DNA of 64,000 bases from Oegoconia quadripuncta (GCA_949316235.1 OX438750.1:16370865-16434864); one strand, 5' to 3'. Counted from the stretch's first letter, positions 20,085 through 31,559 are shown. Notes: a model not told the origin generated them from the letters alone. Translations and numbers: made by a program.

Positions 20085-20515
20085 CACCTTCGGCTTCACT
20101 GAAGACCAGTGTTGTAGTCGTTTATTCCTCTCGACAATAACCTATGCTGATAAGGGGACCTGATTTGATACCACTTTGCGACTTATAAAACCAGCTACTT
20201 TTTTTTTATGCACGAAGGGTTCGTACTTGACCTCAATCCCACCTAAAGTTAAGTGAGGATGAGGTCGAAGGTGGAAGCGTACTGATCCGAAAACCCCAAC
20301 ACGTTTGGGGGACTGGCTATCTTATCTCTGACAACCGGAACACAACAATGCCGCTTGGTGGCAGATTTTTACTTACTTTTAGATTACTTTAAGATTATTG
20401 CTTACTTTTAGATTACTGTTTCATATTTTATATTGTTTTATGTAGTATATACAACCCGATCAATTGTTTGTAATGTATGTGTGTCACTAAATGTATAAAA
20501 CAAAGTTTTCTTATT
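20085..20515 (+). repeat. W repeat copy 1, SINE inserted
   Basis: Layout: TCTCACCTTCGGCTTCACT, GTTGTAGTCGTTTATTCCTC, CACTTTGCGAC, [SINE-A], then TTTATATTGTTTTATGTAGT and GTGTGTCACTAAATGTATAA. Uninterrupted copies are at 40885 (plus) and 22078 (minus). Probably a retroelement 3' end. Confidence 0.75.
20198..20371 (-). repeat. SINE-A copy 5, 5'-truncated
   Basis: Minus strand, T10 at its left, tail and distal body only; stops in GGTGGCAGATTT. Inserted in W copy 1. It has the CACGTTTGGGG (ACACATTTG-like) subtype. Confidence 0.88.
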
Positions 20516-20641
20516 AGTCGATAGTATTCGGTTACAATAAATCATAATATACTTTGAGAAACAGTAAGAATATTGCGATACCATTAATGAGGGATAAAAC
20601 TATCGATACTATTGAATGTAAATCCTATTGGAATTATATTA

Positions 20642-21057
20642 GGTCCTTACCTATGAAATTGGCGTTTTGTATGAAGAATTTCATTAAGACTGTTTTCTCC
20701 ATACAAACATTTTTGATTTTTTCTTGGGAACAGCAAATCCAAATTTAGCTAAACTTTGTGTGTATTATCAGATAACATTAAGTTAAGTATAGGCAGCGTG
20801 AATTTTTAAAAGTAACCGCTTTATAAAAGTTTCAGCGAATCTAAGAAATGATTATGGGAAGCACATGAAAAGAGCTCTGTTCAAATTTTTTTTATTATGT
20901 GATTTAGCCCAGAAATTAAAAAATAGTTCGTGTGAAACCTTGAAATAATATTCCATTTTCCAAATAAAACACAAATTTGGATATAGCTTTGAAAATCGCA
21001 GGAATTGTTACATAGGATTAACGAAGAAAAAAAACTCCAATTTGATAGGTAAAGACC
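20642..21057. mobile_element. MITE-M, copy 2 (416 bp)
   Basis: Opposite orientation to copy 1 at 6809-7237. Ends GGTCCTTACCTATGAAATTG and its complement ending GGTAAAGACC. Shared interior blocks include CATGAAAAGAGCTCTGTTCA and AAAGTTTCAGCGAATCTAAG. Confidence 0.82.
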
Positions 21058-21127
21058 CAATATTAATACATATTTTTTGAGAAACTACCATAGATAATAT
21101 TTTTTTTTATGCAGTATTCGGTCAAAA

Positions 21128-21549
21128 ATAATAAATATAAATAGTTTGGACACTTACCTACGCCAATCGTCTAGTCCCAAACTTAGCAAAACTTGTACTA
21201 TGGATACTAGATAACGGATAAACACACATAGAAGAATATATGTTGCGGTCTCAGCACTGCCTTGTCCAGTGAAATATCAATTAAATAATTATTCTAAATC
21301 AAGATTCAAGGCATTTCAGAACAGACAGATAATATTCTTTTTGACAGTGAAATTTCAAAAAAAAAAACTAAACCTATAAAAGAGTTTTCATGAAATTTGA
21401 ACTTGCCTCGACTCGAAAAGAAGAAGAATACATAAATATTTATACAAACATCCAAGACTCTGAAATAAATGTTCGTATTCATCAAACAAACATTCACCCG
21501 TCGCGGGATTCGAAGCCGCAACCGTTGGTTTCGCAGACAGGGTCACTGT
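21128..21549 (-). repeat. SINE-B copy 3, interrupted and truncated
   Basis: Body and tail at 21128-21235 and box B region (GGGATTCGAAGCC) at 21431-21549. The head is lost beyond GGTCACTGTA. A ~190 bp insert separates the parts; AGAAGAATA flanks it on both sides as a probable 9 bp target duplication. Confidence 0.82.
21241..21424. mobile_element. Insert of unknown class in SINE-B
   Basis: ~184 bp with an internal A11 run (21358-21368) and AGAAGAATA at both edges. No inverted termini or coding sequence; class unknown. Confidence 0.5.
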
Positions 21550-22075
21550 ACCCCGATATACATATGCAGCCAGTCAGCTCCTCTTCATGGGCCACGATTA
21601 ATACGACCATAAAATTAGTATCCATTCCACAGCAAAAGTAAAGTGCGACGTCTCCTACTTCAATTAGTATAGTCAACTTTCACAATCACATGTACATTCT
21701 CTACTAAATACATAATTTATTACTAGAATGTGTGTACTATATTATATTATAACAAACTACTTTATCTAAACCATAGCAATTACTATGAAATCTAAATTGC
21801 AAGCCACTCAGTAACCATTGTCTAAATACCAACCGTTTTATATGACTACGTAATGGCAACGAAATGGACTATAAACATGTAAGTTGCATGCTACCCGTAA
21901 TGATATGAGTCGAGTTAAGCCTCACTTACATTAGACATGTGCTGTTGAATAACTTAGTTTGAATATACGATGCCTTTAGAATAATTACAGTAAAAATGGT
22001 TTTGTTGTTAAGATTCTACATTCAATGAAGACATAATTTTTAGGGGAGATTTTATGCGAGGATAAAATGAATGAG
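21550..22075. other. Unassigned, AT-rich
   Basis: No recognisable repeat or gene. Short overlapping frames on both strands near 21494-21676 are produced by the SINE-B head. Confidence 0.4.
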
Positions 22076-22077
22076 AA

Positions 22078-22325
22078 TCGTTTATTTGACCCATTTAGCG
22101 ACACACACATATATGTATAAACGTGAAAATAATCGTGAACAGGGAAATTGGGACCGGATGAGATAAAAAGGATTTACTCCTATCTCATTACGGCAATTTA
22201 CAGAAATAAAAAATAATGTTTCACATAATAAAGTATAGTAATTTTCGGTGTCGCAAAGTGGTGTCAATAGGTCTTCATCTCAGCATAAGTTGCAGTCTAG
22301 AAGTAGACTACAACGCTGAATTTTC
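22078..22325 (-). repeat. W repeat copy 2
   Basis: Minus-strand W: GACCCATTTAGCGACACACA at the 3' end, GGTGTCGCAAAGTGGTGTC and CTACAACGCTGAATTTTC toward the 5' end. It lies just upstream of the minisatellite. Confidence 0.75.
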
Positions 22326-22353
22326 ATTTTCTTTTATTTGTTTTGTATTAAGA

Positions 22354-22569
22354 AAGTTTATCCCACATGTCACTCTACACAAAGTTTAAAGTTTATCCCA
22401 CATGTCACTCTACACAAAGTTTAAAGTTTATCCCACATGTCACTCCACACAAAGTTTAAAGTTTATCACACATATCACTCCACATAAAGTTTAAAAGTTT
22501 ATCCCACATGTCACTTCACATAAAGTTTAAAAGTTTATCCCACATGTCACTCCACACAAAGTTTAAAGT
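22354..22569. repeat. 35-36 bp minisatellite, six units
   Basis: Six tandem copies; the TCCCACATG landmark starts at 22361, 22396, 22431, 22466, 22502 and 22538 (periods 35,35,35,36,36). Units 4 and 5 have TCACACATATC and CACTTCACAT variants. The unit's AAAGTTTAAAG resembles the 3' terminus of W copy 3 (41089-41100). Confidence 0.95.
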
Positions 22570-23020
22570 CCTAATTTTACGATATGAATTGACCGATTCC
22601 ATGAAACTTTATACATAAAAGCAGGAAACAGATCTAAAAAGTATGTCAAAATATCGAAAATATTGCATTTCTGTTACTATGGAAAGCTTGAATTCTTTCT
22701 TAATTAGTTTTAGTATTATTTTCGAAAATGTTCTTTACTATCTTTTTAGATCTATATACGTGTTTTATGTGTGTACAGTTCCATTAGAATTGGTTAATGA
22801 ATTTCGAAAAATTTAGACTTGAAAGTTTATATGGAATACCGTGCGCGAGAAACCCTCTTAAGTAAACGTTGTTGTAATAACATAAATAAAAAATTTAGAA
22901 AATCCCCGAGGATCTAGATATAATAACATCATCGAAATATAAAGTTAAATATCATCGCAACTGCAAAACCTTTTTCCACCAAACTTTTCATAAAACTTTT
23001 ACTCAGTTTAATCTTAAATA
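22570..23020. other. Unassigned, AT-rich
   Basis: Some P-repeat-like words (CGATTCCATGAAACTTTATA) but no clear alignment. No gene evidence. Confidence 0.35.
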
Positions 23021-23130
23021 TAAAAAAAAACCACACTCTAATGGTACCACACATTATTGAATCCGGACAAAGACACACACACACAACACCGTCAAACACA
23101 TAACACCGATTGTTTTTCGTCGCGGGTTAA
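23021..23130 (-). repeat. P-type repeat end
   Basis: AAAAAAAACCACACTCTAAT, an (AC)n run at 23081-23095, and GTCAAACACATAACACCGAT then TTTTTCGTCGCGGG. The same order occurs at 60628-60725. This is the reverse of the P opening at 15860 and 41105. Confidence 0.6.
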
Positions 23131-23363
23131 ATTATTATTATTAATCATTTATTAATACAGACAATAATGTCCATGTTTGTTAGTAATCTATAATTACGTT
23201 AGTACGAGTATACACTGAACAGTGGTAAACATAAAAAATTGAAAATTATAAAGTGTACATCATTTCATTTAATCGGTGTAGCTAATCATTTAAAGCAGAT
23301 ATTTTGCTGACATCATCCGCAACTGACAGCATTTGATGTTGACAGCGATTATGGCTGCCCCCG

Positions 23364-23485
23364 TAGCATGACATCGTTTGTCGCGCACGACATAGGAGTG
23401 AGAGTGGAACAGTTGTATATTTCGTCCAAGCGAATGAGCAGGATAAGTATTATCTCGAGCGACATAAACATAAACTGTCATGTTA
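23364..23485. mobile_element. Short MITE V, copy 2
   Basis: Same start TAGCATGACATCGTTTGTCG and central TATATTTCGTCCAAGCGAAT as copy 1 at 5545, ending TGTCATGTTA. 122 bp, non-coding. Confidence 0.7.
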
Positions 23486-23555
23486 ATGGTGATGATGATG
23501 CTATTGCTTAATACCAATTTGATGTTGATTTTTGCTGCCGTACTACTTCTGCTAG

Positions 23556-23690
23556 TTCATGATATGACCCACCTCCCCACCCTCCCACTGCAACTCCTGT
23601 AGCCAGGATCAACAGCGGTACAACTGAACGTCGCCTACTGAAAGTAAGCGTGTCCCGAGAAAAGACTTTACGCTACCTTGGGCCCCAAAG
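23556..23690 (+). repeat. Dispersed repeat T, copy 2
   Basis: Closest relative of the copy at 718-840; shares CTGTAGCCAGGATCAACAGC and GTCGCCTACTGAAAGTAAGC exactly. The young-looking identity suggests recent spread or conversion. Confidence 0.75.
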
Positions 23691-23705
23691 TTCATGATAT
23701 GTTAT

Positions 23706-23800
23706 ATATGAGCCCATACTATCCCACTGCTGAGGAAATGCCTCCCTACTCTCTCTCCAGATCTGTCTGTCCAGGGCTTCACATTTCGAAGTGATACATG
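23706..23800 (-). repeat. LINE C-terminal fragment J
   Basis: GAGCCCATACTATCCCACTG-CTGAGGAAATGCCTCCC followed by TCCAGATCTGTCTGTCCAG. The minus strand gives the GGAGGC..AGCAGTGGGA LINE end. A second J copy is at 45275-45395. Confidence 0.55.
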
Positions 23801-24125
23801 ATAGTATCACTTTGAAATTTTAAGTTAAAGAAGTGTCGTCTGGTTATTTCTCTTTAACAAAGGCTACTTGCGTCTAGTGTGCACCAACCTGCACGGTCCT
23901 TGTGTAACCTCACATGTCCACTTATCTCAAACGGTCACGACACAAGATCGAGCCGATTGCTGCTTTCGCGCCACTTTTATTGACACTCATTAGACATTCC
24001 TGCCTGAGTTTTGTGCACGACTGTTGTACGTGTGATTGCGCTTGCACATATGTTGAGTCACTGTTCAGTCCACACGTCATGGTGACATATTTTAAGAGAT
24101 GAGCACAAATATTGCTTTCTGAATT
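23801..24125. other. Unassigned
   Basis: A 62-codon plus frame and a 105-codon minus frame overlap here and run into the SINE head. Neither carries recognised motifs. Confidence 0.35.
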
Positions 24126-24128
24126 CAA

Positions 24129-24455
24129 CCGAGTCCGTGGCTCAATGTAAACAACATTGGGTTTATGATTCGGAGGTCGCGGGTTCGATCCCCAGCGGGG
24201 TACATGTTTCAGTACTCGGTTTGGTTGGTGGTAGGGCATTTTAAATGTCCGCCTGGCTAGCTACCTCCATCTTATCTAAATCTGCCGCCAAGCAGCAATG
24301 TTAATGGCATTGTTGTGTTCCGGTTGTCAGAGATAAGGTAGCCCCCCAAATGTGTTGGGGTTTCTGGGTCAGTACGCTTACACCTTCGACCTCATCTTCA
24401 CTTAACATCAGGTGTGATTGAGGTCAAGTACGAAACCGTCGTGCATAAAAAAAAA
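24129..24455 (+). repeat. SINE-A copy 6
   Basis: Full-length with box B GGTTCGATCCC (24182-24192) and A9 tail. Lacks a few bases around ATAAGGTAGCCCCCC. CAAATGTGTTGGGG subtype. Confidence 0.93.
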
Positions 24456-24489
24456 TGTTTAATGATGGCAGAAATATCGAAGGTTCCAA

Positions 24490-24630
24490 TATCATCATGT
24501 CATCCTGATTCTAGTCCACTGTTAAACATACATCTGCCTCATGGAATTCCATTTGTAAGGGTACCACACCACTTGCAACTAGCGTCTGATTAACCTTCAA
24601 CAGATCTTGAAGTAGGAGTCGTCCAACTTT
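24490..24630 (-). repeat. Degraded LINE C-terminal end
   Basis: ATCATCATGTCATCC then GTCCACTGTTAAACATA and GCCTCATGGAATTCCA. The order matches the minus-strand LINE-R end (CATCATCA..GTCCACTGCTG..GGCCTCCCC). Confidence 0.5.
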
Positions 24631-25150
24631 GTGCTATAGGCATATTCAATCTGCAAAATTAAATCGTCGTTGTCTATAAAACATTAATTGATAAAAAGAA
24701 AGTTTTATTTTATCCATCTGACGACACAAATATGACCTGGTGTCTACAAATATACATAGAGACGAGAACATTTAATTAGGTACCTAACAAAAGAAAGGAA
24801 CATAGTGTTTGTCATCTAATTGTCCATGTCGTAAAGTCATAAAGTGGAGCCAAAAGGGTCTCCAACTCAGCATTGATTTGGCTTTCAGATATGATATAGA
24901 TGCAAGTTCAACTTCTAAACTAATACATGATGATGAATATCCTGACTGCCACAGAGGTCATTCTACAAGGCTAACGCGTGGATCAATGTTGATGTTTGGT
25001 AGGCCAAAAGTCAATATCAATGGGTATGTGGAGTCTACTATGGAAAGAAATATACACGTCTTTCAACATTTTTGTAATTCCTTCTAAAAACAACATCTTT
25101 AAAAAAGGCTGTTATGGTGACAGTTCAATAAAAATCTCTCATCATTGTTT
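24631..25150. other. Unassigned
   Basis: Two overlapping short plus frames at 24809-25205, without motifs. AT-rich; no repeats matched in this window. Confidence 0.35.
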
Positions 25151-25154
25151 CTAC

Positions 25155-25201
25155 ATATTCCGAAATCCAGGCGGACGCAGTCGGGGGCTGACAGCTAGTT
25201 A
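25155..25201 (+). repeat. Lepidopteran repeat terminus
   Basis: ATCCAGGCGGACGCAGTCGG-GGGCTGACAGCTAGTT matches the end of a widespread lepidopteran repeat I recall (..GCGGACGAAGTCGCGGGC.CAGCTAGT). Only ~45 bp. Confidence 0.5.
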
Positions 25202-25505
25202 TTGATATATCCAAAAAAAATTCTTGCTCTCAATAACCGTCAATAACCTCTAGGCTCGCAGTGTCGTTTCTCGAACTTCCTTTTGCAAAAATAACTATAG
25301 TTTATTGCGCACAAAAACACATTACACTACAAAACAATTGTGATTTTTAAAGAAATGGTATTCATGTTTAATTTGACCTCTAGCTCCCAATCTAGGTTAT
25401 CCCTGTATCTCAAGAGCCAGTAACAGGAGTCTCATTTTTAGTATTTATTTTGTACTATTCGGCTTGCAATTGGCATAATACCCTACCAGTAGCTGCAATT
25501 TCAAT
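25202..25505. other. Unassigned
   Basis: 25290-25330 (AACTATAGTTTATTGCGCAC) resembles the end of a retroelement on the minus strand, with a TGCGCAATAAACT signal. This is a weak call. Confidence 0.3.
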
Positions 25506-25507
25506 AC

Positions 25508-25776
25508 TAATAAATAAATAAATATCTTTGCACATACACACAGCGCCATCTAGGTCCACAGTAAGCATCTAGGCTTGTGTTATGGATACCAGATAGTTGA
25601 TAAACTACACAAATACATTTTTTTTGTAAACAAATACATGTTAAATGAAAAACATCCATAACTCGGGACCACATGTCTGTATTCATCATACAAACATACG
25701 CCCTAGCGGGATTCGAACCCGCGACTTTCTGATATAGTAGCTGAGTTTATAACAACTACACCAAACAGGTCGTCTA
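25508..25776 (-). repeat. SINE-C copy 3
   Basis: Complete on the minus strand: AATAAATAAATAAATATC tail, CACACAGCGCCATCTAG body, GGATTCGAACCCGCGAC (box B complement), and head ending ACTACACCAAACAGGTCGTC. Confidence 0.92.
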
Positions 25777-26577
25777 TGTACGTATGTAGTATGTAAATAC
25801 TAATGATGATAGACGAATGTTCCTTACCCGAAAATTCTTTCCCAGAACGTCCAAAATCCTTGGCATGCTTATCAGTAATATTCATTTCACTTTGATCTCA
25901 TCTGACTGATGAAGTATTTAGGTACCTATTAAATTAAAATGATCAATTACTTACGTAGCAAATGTAATTACTCCATCAGTTAACTTACAAGACGTGTAGT
26001 CATAATCATAAAATAGGGATATTAACACAATTTCTTTAAATCAATTAACAAGGAACATCCATTGAGCTCAGACTTTAACTCACGAACCAGTTCAGTTGTA
26101 AATGCCGTATAAACATGAGAATGTCGCTAAACAAATTGATTCCTTCGAAGGTGCGCCCGCGCACTTTGTTAATTGTGATTGTGCGCATGAGGCTATTAAA
26201 CCTGTCCGCGGCGAACGGATATAGAATTGGCTATCGTAAACTCATGGTTAGTTTCTAGAATTTTATACCTATTCTCTCTTACTTAAGTTGCTTCACCGAG
26301 AGTACTTATACCGCCGCTATACTTGTTGAACGATTTTTAGCATCACATTAATTTGTGTGGAGTCGTACCTTTACGATTTCTAATACCAAATACGAGTCGT
26401 TGTATCCCGAGGACAATTCATGGATAATGGATAAATCTCTTCCCAAATACCACCCAATGCATGTGATTAACATTTATGTACAGCTCGTTCCAGCGATTTC
26501 TTACGATATTCATTGTATCATTCAAATCTTTAATCTCCGAAAATATGAAATCGCTGTACATAACATGCATGTATGTA
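25777..26577. other. Unassigned; small GC patch
   Basis: 26145-26225 is relatively GC-rich (GGTGCGCCCGCGCAC, CCTGTCCGCGGCGAACGG). No repeat or gene recognised. Confidence 0.35.
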
Positions 26578-26899
26578 AGGCTCAATGTAAACAACATTGG
26601 GTTTACGAATCGGAGGTAGCGGGTTCGATCCCCAGCGTGATACATGTTTAAGTACTCGGTTTGGTTGGTGGTAGGGCATTTTAAATGTCCGCCTGGCTAG
26701 CTACCACCATCTTATCTAAATCTGCCGCCAAGCAGCAATGTTAATAGCATTGTTGTGTTCCAGTGGTCAGTGATAAGATAGCCAGTCCCCCAAATGTGTT
26801 GGGGTTTCCGGGTCAGTACGCTTCCACCTTTGACCTCATCTTCACTTAACATCAGGTGTGATTGAGGTCAAGTACCAACCCGTTACGCATAAAAAAAAA
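26578..26899 (+). repeat. SINE-A copy 7
   Basis: Lacks the first ~10 bp of the head (starts GGCTCAATGTAAACAAC). Box B GGTTCGATCCC intact. A9 tail. ATGTATGTA before the head and ATGTATAGTA after the tail may be its target duplication. Confidence 0.92.
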
Positions 26900-27615
26900 T
26901 GTATAGTATCTGTAATGTAATGACACAGAAATACCTAACTTTAAATACTCGGCAACGGTAGATAGTTCAATGATCTTATTTTCGTTGTGGGCATTAAAGT
27001 TATATTTACGTTTGTTCAGCACTGTACCTGTGACTGATGATGATGATAAAATACTTGACAATGCAGTTCAGTTTTGTACCAGCAAGAAACAACATTCTTA
27101 CAAATCTTCACCTACCCATGCATTTTACACGGAAGATGCGCTGTACGAAAAATTTAAATTCTGCTCTGTAATTTTAAATTCCTTCCTTTTCTATCGCATC
27201 TAATCCTAGCTGGTGTAATGTATTCCGATTATTTGTGATAAATTTAATCACAATTGTCAGGATTTCTGTGTCTCTCTCACCTCTTCGAGATGACAGAAAC
27301 TCCAATTTTAATTTTGTTGAAACGAATATCTGTTATATTTTCAAAAGCAATCGAACTAAATACTTCCAGCCAAGCCAAGCGGCTTCAAACGAGATCGCCA
27401 GCTAATCGGGAGCGGTCCGCGTCAGAACTAATGAAGCGGTGTGAGAGGGCAGGCCGGAGTCGATCAATTATAATTACAGCGCTTATTAACAGAGTCTCAG
27501 GTATGTGTGCAATTACGCCTCAGCATACTTACATGGCCTTATAATTCCCATTCGTGGATAGGAAACACTACCTACTTGTGTGAATATTAAACGAACTCAA
27601 CCTGAAGACATATAC
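26900..27615. other. Unassigned; candidate conserved island
   Basis: 27360-27500 is less AT-rich and lacks stops in a 96-codon frame (27254-27544): AAGCGGCTTCAAACGAGATC, GGGAGCGGTCCGCGTC. It matches nothing else in the window, so it is a candidate single-copy functional or conserved segment; identity unknown. Confidence 0.3.
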
Positions 27616-27621
27616 CGGAAG

Positions 27622-27981
27622 AGTTTTTTTACCGTAAGAAAAAAATAGGGCATAATAGGTAAGTGAAACAAAAGGTATTGGCATATGTATATTTTTTTCC
27701 CAGAACTGTATCGAATAAAGCTTTAATTGTGCCATTTGACGGTCGCGTTTGTAGTCTATTCCGCATGATTACATCATTAAATTAAATAAATAAAGGAAAC
27801 TTCGAGAGAATATGAGTGCCAAATAAATTAAGCATGGTACGATACCTTCGAATCCTGCCAGTCGCATATCAAACACCGACAGGCGCGTGCATTTTTGAAT
27901 ACAAAAATTTAATTACCTGTGCCAATACCTTCTATTTCACTTACCTAATATGCCCTATTTTTTCCTTACGGTAAAAAAACT
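27622..27981. mobile_element. MITE-O, complete copy (360 bp)
   Basis: Inverted termini of ~60 bp: AGTTTTTTTACCGTAAGAAA at the left and its complement TTTCCTTACGGTAAAAAAAC at the right, each followed by AGGGCATA-TAGGTAAGTGAAA. The interior has CATTTGACGGTCGCGTTTGT. Other copies: 3297, 39366-40824 and 59205. Confidence 0.88.
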
Positions 27982-27989
27982 TATCATAT

Positions 27990-29230
27990 GATCATACTGG
28001 AAATGGAATTCCATAAACAGCCGTGAAATATCAGTCGAAGTTTGACAAACAGTCTCACCCATAATGTCTTCCCGACGTCACAAAGGGCCGACCGAAAGAT
28101 GTTTGTAGTCCCCGCAAAGTCTTTTTCACCCTTTCGAATTGCGCCAAACGATGCGGTGCGGTTCGTTTTTCTGGTTATAAAAAACTTTCTTTTTAAGGTT
28201 CGAAATTTAGTAGAATCACCATAATATTGTGGCACTACTCCTAAACCAGGCTTCCAACTGATTGTTCAGGAGTAGGCCGCAATAAATAATAAAAATCAGG
28301 AACACTTGAATATTGTATTGTAATAAAAAGGCACTGTTATAAAACAATGCCTTTACGAATGATAATGATTTTATGAAAGTGATAGCTCCAGCGCACCCAG
28401 CGGAAATATAATACAATTAGGTTTCAATATAGTAAGTTTGACACATACGTCCGAGCTTTGGAACTGTTGAAAATATAATGTCGTTGTTTTGTTCGGCCGT
28501 CTGAGTTCGAAATAGGAATTTGAATTTAAATATAAAGAAACGAAAAGGAAAAAGAACAAAAAGATTACTAACTAAAATCACTAACGAGACGCAATACCGT
28601 CACGTTACAATACTCGGCCTGCTCTGGAAGAAGAAATCCTGAGAAATCATGATGAATCGAAAGGATTTCTTCGTTAAAAAATTTAATTACAAGAGAGAGA
28701 AAAAAAAATTATACAAAAGTATATATAAGAGACTTAAAATACAGTTGAACAATGAAGAAAGTAAAGGGATGAGGTGCACGGATTATGTGGAGCAAATTTC
28801 GAAGGTGGTAATGGTATAAACAATGTAATATTTACAAGAGAACGATTTAACCATCCATACATTCAGAGACATAACCTATCATACATCAATCTAGTAGTTA
28901 TAGTTGCACAAGATTGACAAACTAAAACAAGAGCAGACAAGAGTGTTTCTATTATAATCAGAATGCACTCAAAAAAAACGTTCCCAAACAGTGAAGGCTT
29001 ATTTAATCTGTCACTAACCGCTGAATTAGTTAGCGATTGATAAAGTATTTACAAGAAGATTATGTCGATGACATAACTAACGAAAAGTTAGAGAAAAACA
29101 ATTAACGAATAAGTGTTATTTTCCCTACCACACATTATTGGTAGAAAAGTAAGTATGTATGTCCTAGGCTTATTTAAAGAGTTAAAGAGAGAACCAGCCA
29201 CAGGACGTCCTCTGATGAATATAGGCATGT
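27990..29230. other. Unassigned single-copy-like DNA
   Basis: Overlapping frames on both strands at 27984-28235, none recognised. The rest is AT-rich. No repeats shared with the window. Confidence 0.4.
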
Positions 29231-29235
29231 CCCGT

Positions 29236-29440
29236 TCAGTTCCAGAGCGACTGGTTCTAAGCGGGTGAACGTCTGATGCTATACTTTCCGTTGCGTGATC
29301 TCCATTCAAAAATTTTAATGCCACTGGCCACTTCGACTTAATAGTCTGCTGAACTATGACAGTATCTGTCGTTCTTCTATGGATTTCTTAATCCCTAATT
29401 CGATATCGTAAAATGCCGAACAGCTATCTGAATCCACGAT
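29236..29440 (-). pseudogene. LINE (family R) RT relic
   Basis: Minus-strand order as in other R copies: TTCCAGAGCGACTGGTT, then GAACGTCTGATGC, ATGCCACTGGCCACTTCGAC, GTTCTTCTATGGATTTCTTA, CTAATTCGATATCG. Coding integrity is lost. The C-terminal part has an internal deletion. Confidence 0.65.
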
Positions 29441-30420
29441 GAGGGCCTAAACGACTACAAACATAAAATTAAAATCCATGGCCAGCATTAAATTTGACTA
29501 CGTGTGAACCGCAAAAATTATTTTTTCCTCCAATAACGAGTCTCAATATATGATAGTGGAGTCATATTCGTTTTAATTTTTACTATTGAGTCAATCAGTT
29601 TTCGGGTAACAATATTTTGCATGATAATATATGTAACGTAATACGTATAATTTTCTAATTTCTACAAGGATATTCTAGATAAATTAGCTCGGTGAAAGTT
29701 GATCTAGCTCCATAGTCCAATAGTCGGTCATCCAAGATGGCTTATTTCTAATCTATTCATATATTAGCAGCGGGTGATGGCCCCTGCAGGCGTAGACTAT
29801 CGCATATTCTTAAATTGTCTCATATCTGTATCGTTTATCTGCAAACTAGCCGCATGCGCATGCAAGCGCGAGTGATATGCATGCGTAGACGCTACTATTG
29901 GAATATAAGCCATATTGTGATGAGCTTTCTCAGACAGCAGTCCGAAACCTTTTTGTTTAATAAAGAACCCTATCATTAATTCGATCATTTTAACCGTCAA
30001 CGCATTAAACGACCTTTTAAATTTTCTAGAGTAATTAACAAATATAGCTTGAATAAAGGTCTATCAGCAAATTCAGAACTAATGACAATAAATTAATGTG
30101 ATATTCATAACCTGCAGCACGAATCATCTGCTCATCACGGAACCCTTCAATGTTTAAAAGTACAGATGCTTAATTAGGGTAATTTTTTATAGCCATATCC
30201 CTACACTGCAGCTATGATCACAACTCATGTTCATCGTATCGCTAAGATCATTCTGCTAAATCGTATGTGAAAACTAAACACATTTTGTAAAAATCGAAAA
30301 ATCACGTATTGCTATTAATATATAAGTATCCTAGCTCTGGATTATTAAATGCGCTTCTTTAGAAAACGAAGGTCTGAACTCTCTGTGAGTGTTATGAATC
30401 TTTATCTAGTAGGTGTCCAA
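29441..30420. other. Unassigned, AT-rich
   Basis: 29850-29885 contains a GCATGCGCATGCAAGCGC purine/pyrimidine-alternating patch (CGCATGCGCATGC). No gene or repeat recognised. Confidence 0.35.
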
Positions 30421-30690
30421 GTGTGACATCTACTGGTGTATTTCCAACTTAAACCCAGCTGAGCTTACCCCGCAAGGTGTAACAATGATCATTGATCAAA
30501 AACCTTCGGCCCATTATATTAATTCTCACTGGCTCGGCGCAATTGTCTGGAGGGCGCCACCGTCGACCCACTAATAAGGCTGCGCGAGCGCTCGCTGGCA
30601 CACATTCGCTCCCTTTATTAGCAATTCTGATATGCGAAAGCGATATTGTGGGCACATAAGTGGAACTTACTATCGAGTGCACCGTTTCAT
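30421..30690. other. Mixed-composition island, unidentified
   Basis: Relatively GC-rich within AT-rich DNA: GGAGGGCGCCACCGTCGACC, GGCTGCGCGAGCGCTCGCTG. It has no copy elsewhere in the window. A minus frame of 77 codons spans it. Could be conserved non-coding sequence or an exon; no evidence decides. Confidence 0.25.
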
Positions 30691-31558
30691 TTTATCACAC
30701 AGATATTATTGTAGATACCACGTTTAATAGAATGTTGGAATTACTACGCGATAAAGCGTTATTGCCCACATAAAGTCCGCTGACGTAATCAGCTGCAAGT
30801 TTCATATATTGTCTGACAAATCGGTCGTTTAGCTGGCTTATTATTAGTATACGTACTTTGCATTTGCATATGAGATTTTGCATTGAGAAATTTCTATTCT
30901 GTCCGAGTGTATTATATGGTCATAACTTTAGTGAAGTGTCCATTTCAGATTAATAAGGAATTCAGAATGGAGTTTATCGACGCAATATCATATCTAGTTC
31001 GTTCGTAAAACTATTTTCATGGTAGCTATTTGAAAATCATTATATCAATGAATAGTAATATCTAAGATACATAAACCTTTACATCACTTACTTAGAAACG
31101 TTGTAATAACTTCGCCAATACATAATTCCTTTAATATCATCATATACCAATCTATTTTCAATTAAGTCACTATTTTACTAAAATTATTAATTGCATTAGT
31201 AACGAACTTTTACTTCTTAGTTAACTGTGATATAACTGTGTTCCTTCACTTTCCTGTATAAAAGAAATACTAAAGTTAGCAACTCCAATGCAGTTCCCAT
31301 GGCGGAGTTTCGTTAAAAGGCAAATCATTAGACGATGCTCGTCGAACCATTGATCAATAACAAGATATGAGCATATGCAGATGCGCACACGCCCACTCCA
31401 AATACGGAAGCTGATGTTATGCGAGCGCACTAGAGATGATCCCTTGTCTTATAAAACAGAGATAGTAATAGTGTTGTCCGTACTCTCTTAATTTTCTAGC
31501 AAAATGTATTTCACGGTGTTCGGACGGCATGTTAAATAGAGGGTACTAGTTGTTTAAG
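30691..31558. other. Unassigned, AT-rich
   Basis: No repeat or gene recognised. Confidence 0.45.
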
Positions 31559-31559
31559 T

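Noticed and set aside
22354..22569. CRISPR array
   Set aside because: Units are contiguous with no variable spacers; it is a minisatellite in an animal genome.
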